Shown: positions 22,261-34,642 of the stretch, one piece after another
Layout: every line of letters starts with the position of its first letter
Position numbering within the stretch: position 1 is the first letter of the stretch
From: Cryptomeria japonica
Taxonomy: Eukaryota > Streptophyta > Pinopsida > Cupressales > Cupressaceae
Direction: 5' to 3'
Assembly (NCBI RefSeq): GCF_030272615.1
Contig: NC_081414.1
Coordinates: 523,758,137-523,822,136, forward strand
Length of the DNA: 64,000 nt
Notes under the pieces: generated by a model
Database searches by the model: none
Seen by the model: only the letters and a program-made list of their open reading frames with translations
Told to the model about the DNA's origin: nothing
Made by a program: the position numbers and the translations under genes

Positions 22261-25200
22261 CCTGCATCTAGTTGTCTTCTTCGTTGCCCTTGAGTGCCTG
22301 CAATTGAGTAAAATAGTGTGTCAAGGCAATGAAGGGTCATCATTTCATATGTACACATGCATCTAAAAACATACAATCCATCCCTCATTTTACATCACAA
22401 CAGCTAGCTCAAGATCAGGAGACAAACATCAGACCAAACCATCAACTAGAAATCAAATATGCACTATTTTTTTCTAACTTCTTTGCTTCATGTGCAAATA
22501 CAGGAAAAGTAATGTTTTGATTTATCAAATTGAGCATTTGGGGTAATATGTGGCTCCCACAAGGGTTGAGCCCAGCATCCTGACGTATGAAAAGACAAAC
22601 AGTGCAATGATAAAGTATAGAATATAGCATCTTAAAAGTCACATTGAGAGCATAAAGAGTTGACTACTCTAATGCAAAAGACAAAGAAATAACGTTATCT
22701 TGCATTTCAATGCTTTGTATTGGTCAAAAGAAAGTTCAGAAAAAGGCATGTTGTGAAAGGGTAGTCACAAAGTTGCTTGATACACACAAAAATTAAAATA
22801 GTGACATAAAAGTTACTATCGAATCCATCTTTATGATCAGACCTACAGTGATCTTGAAGACAACCCTTAAGATGGTCAATGGCATAAAATGCAATAATCT
22901 TGTTCACTATCAATAACAAGAAAGTGCAGCAAAGTCAGGGTTATAGAAATGACAAAATACAATCCTAGAGGGAAAAGTACAATCATCTTTGAAAGATTGA
23001 AAAGCAATCATGAGCAATTAATCCCAAGAGAATATCGCAATAAAGTTTAAGTACGAGAAAGATATTTTAATTAGGAAAGGACTTGTTACAGTCAAAAAAG
23101 GTTTGATGTCAGTGGATACTCCTACAATGACAGTGATCTTATTAGAGCAACATAGGAGAAACCATTATCCATATCAAGGAAGCTTTGCAAACCACCATCA
23201 AACAATGAGTAGATCACTATTTTTTTGCAACATTCATCATGAAGAGAGTGCAACCATCATATCTTGACAAACACAATAAGGTAACTACAAGAATATACCA
23301 ATCAGAGTCACAATGAACATAGACAATGATCATAAAGAGATACCCCATGGTAAATGAAGAGTAGTTGTAATAAATATGCGGGTTCCCATGCTCAAAACAT
23401 CAACCTAAGGGTTGGATTGTTGCATGAAAGAGGTAGAAATAAGGTCATGGTAAAACTTGTGCAGAGGAGAGTTTTTTTGACAACCTAGTGGTATCCAGAA
23501 CATCATGAATGAAACCATTGCAAGATCAAGAATCTCACCAAAAGCATGCATCAAAGCATCATGATACAGTGAGAAACCATATCAATCATAAGAGTAACAT
23601 TTTCTCAGTCAGGGAAAAAGCATAAAGAATGTGTTTTAGACCTCCAAGCATGATAGAGTAAAGATCTTAATCAATGGCCATAATCATTGTCATAACATGT
23701 TGAAAACAACCCTCTTGCAACAACAATCATAAATGAAAAGTCACAAACCTATCAAAAGAAGCAAGTTCACGCTATGGTTACGATAATACAATGACAGAAT
23801 AATGATCTTAATGCACCTACAGGAATATGAGAAATCAAGTCATGGACATGTAAAGGAGTGAAATGAAATAGTGACAGTCACAATGAGACATATAAATGCT
23901 AGCAACTTCAATTCAAAGAACAACACATTGATAAGACAATGCATTCTAGTTCATCTAACCCAAAACAATGCATACAATAATGAGTAAGATTGCATCAAAA
24001 CTAGAATAAGTGATCATGTGTTCTAAACTTTAGTTCAATACCTTTTAACAATACATATACTCAGAATCAAACATAGTGTTATATAAGGAAATCAAAGAAA
24101 GTTTTGACACAATCAGATGGAAAATGCAATCACAGTGCATGTAGTCAATCAACCATAGAGAGCAGTCGTTATCACTCACAGACTAAGATACCTCATGAGG
24201 AGTCAAACCCAGAGGTAAGGAAATCATAACCATGCACAGACATTAGCATCTTTAGTGAAAGGGCTCATAAAAGATAATATGAGGTAATAAGGCTATTTGA
24301 GACTATTGTGCATTCATGAGTACTATTGGAGCAGTATTAAGAAGATCAACCCTTGAGATAGCAGCCCATTATGGATAATGCATCCCATAAAAATGGTGCA
24401 CTATTTGTATCAGCAGTGATAAATACAGAGTATTGTAATGATAGTGTTTCTATTATTAGATCACTACAAGATAGATCTGTGACTAAAGTACAAACCTGAG
24501 ATCCTTCCAATAGCATAGACAGTGAATAAGCCACCATGAAAGAACACGGAAGGAAACCTACAGTAAAACAATGAATAGTTGATTTTGTAAAATTTGAAAA
24601 CTGTATATCAGTCTAAGTAGTGATTACTCCAGAAGACCTTTGTGCCAGATACAATGAAATACAAAGTAGTCTTCAAAAGCTACATGATGCATAGCAAATA
24701 TGAAGACATAGAGGTTGTACATGACTTGCTAGAGAAATCACTCACAAATAGCCATGAATCTCATCCAAAAAGCAGAGTTTAGCTTAAAATAGTCAGGATG
24801 GGAATTACAAGATGGGAGATCGAGGTAGCTTTCAAACAAAAGCAGATACAAAGAGCTTGTCATTGAAACAACACCATTCACAGAGAGTAATAAACTTACC
24901 TCACATTCCCTACAATAATTTCCTACAAATGGTCAGAAGTAACAATAGATGCAGCCCTTTCAAACTCCAAACCCTAGCAGCATAGTGATGCTTACAGAAG
25001 CTCAAAAATGCAAATAAAAAAGAGAATGTATTTTCATCTTTTTGCTTTCTGTTTTAGGGTTAAAACCCTAAGGCACTCGATAGGTAAAAGGCTTTTTGCC
25101 TTTATTTTAAATAAAAACTTTATTTTCATCCTTAAACCATGGCCTTCCTTTGCTTTTTGTAACTCTTTCAAGTATTTTTTAAACACTCATTTAAGAAATA

Positions 25201-26661
25201 GTCACTATGTTTTTAGGGTCTTAGAAAACTCCTTTCTTTTGCATTAAAGCTTGTAAAAATTTATTATAAAGTGATAATCATAAATCACTTTAGATAGAAG
25301 ATACTTTTGAAATGAAAAGTTGAGTGTTGTGGGGGATAAGTCAAAGAGAAGGATTTGTCATCGATGAGTTAATTTGCAAATATGAGGAGAAGATTTAGGT
25401 AATTGGTCACCTAATAGGAAGTTTGATGTCAGTTAGAGAATCCAACTAGGAGAAGTATCATGACTGAGTTATCCTTTTCTTGCATTTGCAGATTAGGCTT
25501 TGAGGTGGAGCTTGCATGAGTTATATTTTAGATTTTGGGGGATTTCCAGTGCAGTTTGAGTTCTCTATGGGTCAACTATGGGTTGACTTAGAGTTTGAGC
25601 CTATTTTAAATCATTTTCCATGAGTTTGAGTCCTCATTTCATGAGCTTTTTTTTGGTGTGTGAATCACTTTGGAGAGGTGATTTTTGAAAATTTGGAGTA
25701 GTTTACTAGCTGTTATGTGCCTGATTTGATGGATATTGTGCCAACACATCCATTTTGAGAGCCAAAATTTAAATTTTAAATTTTGGAGGTAGATTGTATA
25801 AGTGATCTTTTTTCACTCAGATTTCAATAGTTCTGGAGTTTATACATGGCAGCAATAGTTCTTCAGACTTTTGTAACTCATTTCTCATGAGTAATATTCA
25901 GATTTCGTAAAGTAGTTTTACAGATCTGGAATGCAAATAGGTCATATTTCTCAATAAATAAGTTTGTTCTCCATCTTATCATTTCTTGGTTTTCAAGTGT
26001 TGTTTGTGAGTTTTATGGTGAAATATTGTGTTATCATTTATTTTATCAGATTCCTTCAATGTTGAATGATGAGAAATTTATGTCATAGTGCAGGTCTGTG
26101 TTAGTGTTCTCATTATTTTGGATCAAGACTGTGAGAACCTCATTGTTCTCCTTTTTGTATACATGATTAGAAAGTCAGAGCCTTTCACGAGAATCATTTT
26201 TGCAAGCATAATTAACAAAGTTGTGAGATTGCATAGCTTCAATATTTGAGCATTTTGTGAGTTTGAAAGAATTTTGGATCATTTTTTATCATTGGTGGAT
26301 CACCTTAGTAATCTAATTTTTAATTTTTTGCATATCTTTCTATCCCTTTTCCCAAGTCAACTCTCAGTTAATTTTAGGTGATCAAATAGGAATCCGACCT
26401 ATAATCTAGAGGTCTACTCTCTCAATAGGATACCCACAACCTAAGAGTAGTCCCATGTTTCACGAGATTGCAGGTATTCCACACTTGCATCAGGTGCAAA
26501 TCCCCATGACAACAGTTTTTTGCATGCCCGGTGGGACTGTTGGACTTTTAGTTCATAGAAGGCCACCATACGTTGTCTTGGTGTGTGAAACAAGATAATC
26601 TTTTTCACACCTGGTGACTCTCATGTATTTGGTTTCTTTATCAGTCCAACCTACTTAGCAT
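22261..26661 (+). other. Unassigned spacer, possibly leader of the gag fragment at 26662
   Basis: No long frame. From about 25260 the sequence changes to T/G-rich, and just before the gag-like fragment lies TTGCATGCCCGGTGGGACTG (26520), a motif placed like the untranslated leader of plant LTR elements. I found no LTR ends or primer site, so the assignment to a retroelement leader is inference only. Confidence 0.3.
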
Positions 26662-27038
26662 ATGAGAAAATATCAAACTAGGCAAAGCATAGCCCTACTC
26701 AATCATACCCAGCTATCACCACCAAAAAGGAAGGTTAGGGTGGTCAAAAAAGTTTCAAATCCAGTAGTTGGTGTTCTCCCTATTATTCATAATTCCTATG
26801 CTGTTGTTACAGCTTATAGTAACCTGATGTTTGCAAATTCTTCCAATCAAAACACAACAAATACTACTAGTTTCAATAGTGCTACTACCTCAAGCAATAA
26901 TATGGCTTATAATTATCCTCCTAGGATCCATCCATTTGTGCCTTTCAATCAAGGAAGTCCATTAAATTTGGTTCAACATGATGATATACCAACTGCAACA
27001 CTCAAGAGCCTACCATTTTTTACTGGACAAGATCATAC
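26662..27038 (+). pseudogene. Gag-like N-terminal fragment cut by element A
   Basis: An open frame starts MRKYQTRQSIAL with a basic segment, runs through a Ser/Thr/Asn-rich stretch (NQNTTNTTSFNSATTSSNN) and reaches LKSLPFFTGQDHT, the kind of P-F-F-x-G pattern that begins the Gag core of many plant LTR elements. The LTR of element A begins exactly there (27039), so the remainder of the gene is lost or displaced. I did not find its continuation after 31577. Identity as Gag is moderate; the disruption is directly visible. Confidence 0.5.
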
Positions 27039-28240
27039 TGTAGCATCATAAAATTGTGACCTTGCAATTTTCAACCACATTTGGGTCTTCACATTGGTGA
27101 AACTAATCCCTAAGCCTGATCGGAGACCTGAGACATGCTCACACTACCTAAAAAATGCATTTCCTTGCACCCCGCACTATCCTTTATTGCTTTATGTCCT
27201 AGATAAGGATAGGACAGGGGCGTGGCACCCCTATCCTCCCTAGGACAAGGGCGTGGCACCCTTTTCCTTTCCCTATTTTGGGCCCTGAGCATTCAAACTT
27301 TGCATTGGGCTTTGCATTTTGGAAGCGGGAAAAGTTTCCCTATGTCGGCCTATGACAAAAAATCAGTCAATTAACCCTAATTAACGAGTATATAATAGAC
27401 ATTTTCCCTTCCTATTTGCATAAGTGAAATTAAGGTGAACAAGCATTATTGTCATTCAAGCATTCCTTCCAAGCATTGAGCATTCTCAAGTCTCCTTTCA
27501 AGGCTAGGTGTTACATTCAAGTCAAGGATTCAACCATTGAAGAGGAGATCTCTTTCATCATTCAAATCCACATAAGCAACTCTTTCTACATTTCAATTGC
27601 ATCCTCCCTTGAGGTGAATTCTATTTCAATCTTTCATTTACATTTACTTGCAAGTACTACTTTACATCATTTGGCTAATTCCAAAACTGGGATTTGACCT
27701 GAAGGCAAACCCCCAATCCCAACCCCTTTTCCTCTGTTTTTTGTGTGTAGTTTGTAGGTGCGTAGCTGTATTTGCAGATTTGGACTTCATTCTCAAAGGC
27801 ATAAAAACCCTTTTTGGCACGTGGATTTTTTGGAGGACCGTGTGGTATTTCAACACAGTCCTGACAACTTTAACTCAAATTTGCAAGGGAGCTTCGTCTC
27901 AACATTTTACTGCCGATTCTAGGTGCACAGCTTCATCCTGCATTCCTATCTCAAGTTATAGTCATTTCTTTGTCTCTTTTACACTTAGTCTTAAACCACA
28001 TAATTCAACCTTTTACATTCTAAAAGAGGGGTTACTTTTACTTTCTAAATCCATTGTCAATTCACTTAACATTCACAATCTCTTCCTATTGAGATTGGAT
28101 CTAGTGAATTTTCCCCCTCTTTTAATGTAATGTGTGTGAAAAGGTTAATAAGAATCTTTTGTGAAATATTCTCTCCTTCTCTTGAGGAGAGAGAAGCTTT
28201 CCTCTTTATTTCTTCATCGCCCTCTTTCACCACCATTACA
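27039..28240 (+). repeat. 5' LTR of element A
   Basis: Homologous along its length to 58686-59851 (for example CATTCAAGTCAAGGATTCAA at 27510 and 59131; AATTCCAAAACTGGG at 27677 and 59294). It begins TGTAGCATCATAAAATTG and ends CACCATTACA. About 1202 bp. Small ORFs inside it are by-products. Confidence 0.8.
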
Positions 28241-28243
28241 TTT

Positions 28244-28259
28244 TGGTGAACCCAACATC
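28244..28259 (+). other. Primer-binding site of element A
   Basis: After the LTR end ...TTACA and the spacer TTT comes TGGTGAACCCAACATC. The same arrangement occurs in element B and in the non-autonomous element at 2389-11642. Confidence 0.65.
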
Positions 28260-29386
28260 TTACATGCTAGACATTTCAAATCATTGCATATTTTTCGTTA
28301 ACAAGTTTAATTTTAGTGCAAATTTACAAAACTTATTGGTTAATTCGATCAAAACCCTAGTCTTCAAAAAATTGGAATTGAACTTGTGTCTTGTAAAAAA
28401 AATTGCTTTAGATTTGAAAATTTCTTTAATTCAATTTCATCATTGTCTTGTTCAATTTGCAAATTCAAATTTACAAAATTAAGTAGTTAGTTGTCAAAAC
28501 CCTAATTTTCAAAAATCAACTTGAACTTGTGCAAAAATTGAATTCACATTTAATTTTCAGATTAGTCTTCTTGTTTAAAATTCAAAATTTCAATTTCCCT
28601 CCCTTTCCAAAATTCAAAATTTTTAAATTAAGTGGTTAGGTCCTAAAACCCTAATTTTCAAAATTAATTGGATTTTGTGCAAATTTCAATCAGTTTCAAT
28701 TTTCTAAACATTATTTAAGGTGGCCTTATCCATTAGGTTTGACCTTTTTCAAATTTGCAATTCAATTTCTTGTCTTTTTCAAAACCCTAATAGGGTCCTA
28801 TTTTCACATTCAAACCTTAATTTCGCCTATCTAAACTTCGTAGAATCAACCAATTTTTTGGGGTCAACTTTAAAATCATTGTAACTTTCATCCCTGAAAA
28901 TTTCCGAAAAAGTTGGGAGGACAATGTGCACTTTCAACACGGTCCCTGGCTTTTTTCCCAAAATTTTGGGAGATTGTTATGACTATATTTAATTTCTTAA
29001 ATCCAGAAAATTGGCTGATTTTCTCGAATTTTTCTCTCTCTTAAATAAAAATATTTCCCAATTTCAATATCACAACTTTCAAGGAAAAATTTGAAATTAA
29101 GTGGTTAATTATAATCTGCCCTGATTTTAAAAATTCAAATTAAATTTAATTTTGAAATTAAGTGGTATTCCATTAGCCCTAATTTTAAATCTCAATTTCT
29201 TAAATTATTTTGGAAATTGTGTCATTCCTCCTTTCAATAAAGTTCAAATTGTGTAATCATAAATTCCTTGAATTTTGCATTATTCAATTTTCCCTCTAGT
29301 AAATGAGTTTCACCACTATTAGTCCTACCTACACTATCGCCATTAGATAAAGCATTAGAATTAAGGCTTCCCAAGGTTTAATTACC
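28260..29386 (+). other. Untranslated leader of element A
   Basis: AT-rich with recurring AAAACCCTAATTTTCAAAAT and AAATTAAGTGGTTA phrases every 120-200 bp (28350, 28495, 28640, 28780, 29100, 29160). The same leader with the same phrases follows the LTR of element B (59871-61050). No gene is seen. Confidence 0.7.
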
Positions 29387-31577
29387 ATGGAGATGAAGCC
29401 TGGTTTGGGTGACTTCTTCAATGAGGATAATGTTAATTCTTCCCATCCTAATAAAATCTCTATTTATCCAATTGATGATACCAATGATGAAGAAGAAGCT
29501 TTTACTAAACTATCTATTGATCAACTTTCAAAATTGGATAGTCAATTTGACAATTTTCAACAATGGATGTCCCAAGAATACCCTAATAATGAAGCTCTTC
29601 CATTAATTGAAGGCCTAAAGTGCATGATTCAAAGTGATAAGAATGGAATTGATATATTGTGTGACATTGCTCATATTGTTGATTCTAATGTCATGCCTGT
29701 AATGAGTTGTGTTGAGAATTTAGGTTATTCACAACCTTCTACACAAATCAATTATTATATTCCTTTGACCACTTTGATGGCCAGTATTCCTATTTTCACT
29801 TTAAATATCATGGCTACATCAACTCAACATGTCATACCTATAACCATTAATCATGGGGGCAATCCCTCTTCTTCAATAAGCCCTTCATCCTTACCCGTGC
29901 CTTCAATAAGTATTCCTCTTGTCTCTCACCCAATCAAAGTGATGCAAGGGGGCAATTCATCCAATCATTCTATTCCTCCTTTTAGTGTCCCATTTCCTAG
30001 TCAAACATCTCCTATGCCTACTTACCATAGTCTTCCTCCACCTTATTCTCAATCAATGCCTTCTTTCAACAACATCGCACCACCTTCTCAATCAAACATG
30101 TCTAACATGAATTCTTCAACCAAAGCAACCATTAATAATCTTGCTCAAACTATATCATCATTGCAACAACAAATCGATTCTATGAGTCAATCCAAGTTTA
30201 GTGTGCCCACGTTCAATGTTGCGAGCCCACTTCTCTTGATATTGTTAGAGTCGTCCCTCCTAAACATGTTGAAGTTCCTCAATTGGAACTCTATAATGGA
30301 AAAGGTGATCCTTTAACACATGTCAAGACATTCCAAACTTTGTGTACTGACTTTGCTTATGATCAAAGATTGCTTGCAAAATTGTTTACTATAACACTAA
30401 GAGATGAGGCTTTATAATGGTATTTCTCTTTGCCTTCCTATTATTACTTCTTTTCAAAAATTATCAAATGCTTTTATTCAACAATTTCAAAACAACATAG
30501 GTCCTAAAATCACTTTGACTGATTTAATGCATTGTAAACAAGGTGCTAAAGAAAAAGTGATTGATTTCATTGGTAGATATAAGCATTTGTGTTCTCAAAT
30601 TTATTTTCAAGTGCCTGATAATGATATAATTCAAAGAATTTTCATTTCTAATTTGCAAAAAGATATTAGAGACAAACTTCTCCTTTCTGAGTTTACTTCC
30701 TTTCTGTAGTTGTGTGCAACACTTCACAATTATCAACTGACTGTGAGTAAGTTGGATCAATCCACTCCTATGGCTCCAAGTGATAAGGGTGACAATACTC
30801 AACAACCATTTGCGAAGTTCAAACCAAGCAAAGGATTCATCAAATTCAATGACAACATCAACAACAATAATGTGAGTGCTACTACAGGTGTGCCTCCTAT
30901 TTCTAAATTTTTTAAAAGAGAAAGACAATTTACTCATTTGAATGAATATTTACATAGAATTATGTCTCAATTGTTACAAATAAATGTTATTAAACTTCCT
31001 CCAATAAAACTAGTTGACCCTTCTAAGGTAGCCTCACCCTACTTTGATAATAATTCTTTTTGTCAATTTCATCATCAACCAGGTCATGACACTGAGAAAT
31101 GTTTTGCATTGGAAAGTAATATTCGAGATTTGATTTATAATAATACTATATTTTTGGTAGGTGTGAATGATAAGGGAAAAAAATTAGTAGCCCCTCCTAA
31201 TCAAAATCTTAAGATTTTTACTGATCCTTTACCTTCTCATACCTCTAATGTGATTGAGACTGGACATACCTCTTTCTCTCCTTCTGATGTGACTACTACA
31301 GTTCAGAATTTGGTGAATATGGTAGAGAAACAAAGGAAACCTAAGGACTTATGTATCACATTTGATCCTATTGAGACCATTAGAGCACCTGATGGGCCTT
31401 TATACATAGTTGCAAAGATTCAAGAAATGCCTTGTCATGGTGTGCTTATCAATCCCTCTTGCATGGTTAATGTCAACACTAAGGAGTATCTTTTCACTTT
31501 ACGTTTGCATAAACCAATATATGATGATACAAATTTGGTTGTTAAGTTATTCGATAGATTCTCTTGTCCTACCATTG
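29387..31577 (+). pseudogene. Gag and protease start of element A
   Basis: The ATG at 29387 (context ACCATGG) opens a frame with an acidic N-terminus, a long Ser/Pro/Thr linker and the Gag core around 30260-30700 (LTHVKTFQTLC, AFIQQFQNNIG, FIGRYKHLC). A compensating pair of frame changes lies between about 30230 and 30430; stops at 30416 and 30707 add further damage. A C-x-x-H-x4-GH-x4-C box is at about 31060 (CQFHHQPGHDTEKC). The protease motif that element B reads as LIDSS reads LINPS here, so the catalytic Asp is Asn. The reading ends mid-protease at the truncation. Confidence 0.82.
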
Positions 31578-32720
31578 GGGTAAGTGCACCAAGATGGTGA
31601 ACAAAAAGGGGGTATAAGTGGCCACTTTTTCTCTGAAAATAGGTAAACCTGAACTTCAAAGAGATATTTGAGGATCATGCACTCAAAACTTAGGAGTTGA
31701 GAAAAGAATAAGAATTGTAGTACTGTGAATCTAGTTTCCAAACAACTAAAGTTTTTTTAAAATCGGATAAGATTAAGAGGTTCAAACCTCTCGCGCACAT
31801 AAACTTGTTCCTGATTTTTTCATAAAAATATAACATAGTTGTTTTCGTGCATTGCATAAAATATATAGTTAGATTTAGTATTTTACAAAACCCTTTGGTA
31901 GGATGATAGGTAAGAGTGATATCTAGAAGTTGTGTATTTTTTTATAATTTTTTGTTGAGTATTTGGTTTTTTATGATTTTGTGAAGTGACCACATCTTGA
32001 AAAATTTGGTACCTATTTGTGCGTTGGGCATAACTTGCATCAAAATAATAAAAATTGCAAACTTATTTTCTTAAAAGTGTATAGAATCTAGTGTAGAACA
32101 ATAATATATAATTTATTTTAAATTTGGTCAAGTATATCAAAAATATATTAAAAAAATGGTAGACATATGTTTGTGAGGACTGTCAGAGCACTGGTAAAGA
32201 AAATTAAAGTTTACTATGCTAATGTTGTCCAAAAATAGAAAAACAAATATGGTCAAAAAACTGAAAAAACGTGTGAGATTATGGTGGTAATTTTAGAGAT
32301 ACCCACTTGATCATTTGTAAACGTGACGATGACAAAGTCAATAAATCATGTTGGAAGATGAAAAAAGGTATAAAGGGACAAAAATGGGGAGAAAATGGGC
32401 TTGCAATCCTTAGGGTTGTTTTCAAACCCTCTTACCAAGCCAAAACCCACACAGGTTTTGAAAAACAAAAAGAACTATTCACAGTTATACATAACCCATA
32501 TGGGTTATGTAGAACTAAAACCATTATTTTGTGTTAAACAAAACCTGTACGGGTTATGAAGACATAATAATGTATCCTTGTAAACTTAGCATTTACTACA
32601 CATATGTATAGACATACATATATAATGTGTTAATGTATGTATATATGCATATTTGTAGTTATATATACATATATTTATATAGATATATATATATATGTGT
32701 TTGTATACATGCATGTCTCT
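31578..32720. other. Unassigned AT-rich DNA after element A's truncation
   Basis: No similarity to other parts of the window noticed, no coding frame over 80 codons. It may be old host DNA or the end of whatever truncated element A. TA/TG-alternating sequence at 32600-32710 leads into the CT array. Confidence 0.5.
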
Positions 32721-32891
32721 CTTCTTTTCCTCTCTCTCTCATCTTCCTTCCCCCGTCACCGTCTCTGTCTATTCTGAGCCCTAATTATCCTCCTTGAGTT
32801 CTATCTCATCTTTCTCCCCCTCACACTTCTCTCTCTGTCAACTCTCTCACCCTTTTCTCCTTCTCGATCTCTCTCTAACTCATGTCTCTCA

Positions 32892-32930
<39 letters not shown>

Positions 32931-32970
32931 TCCTTTTCCCAATCTCCCTCTCTCTCCCTATCCCCCTCTT

Positions 32971-33027
<57 letters not shown>

Positions 33028-33114
33028 GTGCGTGCGCGCACGCACGCTCTCCAATCTACCTCTCCCCATCTCCTTTTCCCAATCTCCCTCCCTCCCCCTC
33101 TCCTTATCATATTA

Positions 33115-33154
<40 letters not shown>

Positions 33155-33174
33155 CCTCTCCTTATCCTATTCTA
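32721..33174. repeat. Pyrimidine (CT)n array, segment 1, with a CGTGCG palindrome
   Basis: Long CT runs alternate with phrases such as CCCAATCTCCCTC and CCCCTCTCCTTATCCTATTCT. At 33025-33050 the run is broken by an alternating purine-pyrimidine palindrome (CGTGCGTGCGCGCACGCACG). Frames of Ser/Leu or Arg/Glu repeats here are artefacts. The same phrases recur in the arrays at 50116 and 55926. Confidence 0.92.
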
Positions 33175-34572
33175 TGTTGGCATTTCATGAAGATTGCATT
33201 GATGAACTATTACATGTTGTCATTGATGTCAATTGTAACCGATAATGGACTTGTAATGCAACTGGTAGTTGAGCAAGTGAAGGAAACCAGTATTACTATT
33301 GAATTAGTGAGATCAATCGGTAACCCTACCTATTGATATACCGAACCCTAACTGATGGAGCTTGGTGAATCAATTGTGTTGATCTATGATCAAATGGTGA
33401 TTGAGGATTATTATGCCACATATGAATGATGCACGTGATGAGTTTCAAAGTGGTCTTTGGTGCATAGAGATAAATTTTTTATCTTGGGAATGAGCGAGTA
33501 CATAGAATGAAGTGGAAACCACGTGATGAGTTACAAGATCCATCGTGCGGAGATCCAGGAGCGGTCAAGGTTGTCTTGTCCAATGTGCAGATGATTGCTA
33601 TGCAATCTAATGGTCATGTTTGAACTTATTTTTTTGTAATCTCTATGAGATCTTAGGTTTTGTGATGTGTTACCGACCTATTGTTTTTCTTATAAGGTCA
33701 ATGAGTTGTTTTGTTGTAATGTTGGCAATTTTGGTTAAGTGTTAGTGTGATTGATTGTCGAACCAAAAGGAGTATCTGTAGTATGTGTGAAGGTAGATAG
33801 GAGCATGAAAAGAATTTGATCAAGCAGAGTAGTGTTATTACCAGATCAGCAAAAAACATGTTGTTCTCTAACAATTACAACAGTTAAATCCCTTAATTGG
33901 GTAAGATTTAATAAGCTTGGTGTTTTATAAATCCTCTAACTAGGTGATCCATTAGCTTGGATTTAAAATATTCTATTGAGGTTACTCCTAATAGGGTATT
34001 GCCTTTAACAAGGTATTGTAGTCAATCCCTTAATCGGGTGGTCCTTAATCGGATATATTCCTAACAAGACATTTTTGTAAAGCTTCTAACAAGGCTTGGC
34101 TCCCAATAGGGAAAACTTCATAAGAGTTCAAAATACTTGTGGGTATTCATCCCCACCGTGGTTTTTCCCATTTGGGTTTCCACAGCAAAAATCATTGTGT
34201 CAAGTGGTGAATGGCTTTTGTGATTATGTTTTGGTATGGTTAATTTGTTTAACTGGTAAAGCCACTTAGATATGTTAAGATGACCGGAAGTGATCTGAAA
34301 TGTACTTTTACTAATTTTAGTAAAGTGGTTTGATGTTTTGGTTAAATGGTTTGAGAGTTTCAGATCTGTTACACTGTTATTTTGGTATGCTAGTCAACCG
34401 GTAAACTTGAAAGTGCATTTGTAGTTTATAGTTCAGTGTTGGAACCAGTTAGTTCAGTGATTGATTTATGAGTTGAATTTAAGTTTGGTGAAAGTTTAGT
34501 TTGTTTTCTATCTACTGATTCACCCCCCCTATCAGTAGTTGTTTGAATCCTTATTGATTCATCATATCATCA
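33175..34572 (+). repeat. 5' LTR of the copia element
   Basis: Begins TGTTGGCATTTC and ends CATATCATCA, 1398 bp. Its partner in two pieces (42507-43262 and 49489-50115) matches in sequence and summed length (about 1383 bp). Positions 33885-34120 hold a run of TAAYNRGG-like phrases (TAATTGGG, TAACTAGG, TAATAGGG, TAACAAGG, TAATCGGG and others). Confidence 0.88.
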
Positions 34573-34574
34573 AT

Positions 34575-34586
34575 TGGTATTAGAGG
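34575..34586 (+). other. Primer-binding site, initiator Met tRNA type
   Basis: TGGTATTAGAGG, two bases after the LTR, near the plant iMet consensus. Confidence 0.82.
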
Positions 34587-34642
34587 ATTTCAGGTCCTCT
34601 AGTGTCTAACCCTAATAGCTTGAGGTAAAGATCTAGAAGAAC

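Larger units (their letters stand above)
27039..31577 (+). mobile_element. Element A: Ty3-type (Tat-like) retrotransposon, 3' truncated
   Basis: Order: 5' LTR (27039-28240), primer site, 1.1-kb leader, Gag and the beginning of protease. At about 31577 similarity to element B (58686 onward) stops abruptly and unrelated DNA begins. RT, integrase and a 3' LTR are absent. The same parts of element B are clearly homologous along their whole length, so the truncation is in A. The Gag C-terminal C-x-x-H..GH..C box and the later protease region resemble Tat/Athila-type Ty3 elements. Confidence 0.8.

Noticed and set aside
27449-28130. Frames up to 160 codons inside LTR A (and counterparts in LTR B at 59093-59480)
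   Set aside because: They lie wholly within the LTR, are not conserved as protein between A and B, and the frame is broken in B.
32794-33336. Long Ser/Leu and Arg/Glu frames in the CT arrays (also 50082-50803 and 55956-56270)
   Set aside because: They are translations of CT dinucleotide repeats in all frames and have no protein features.
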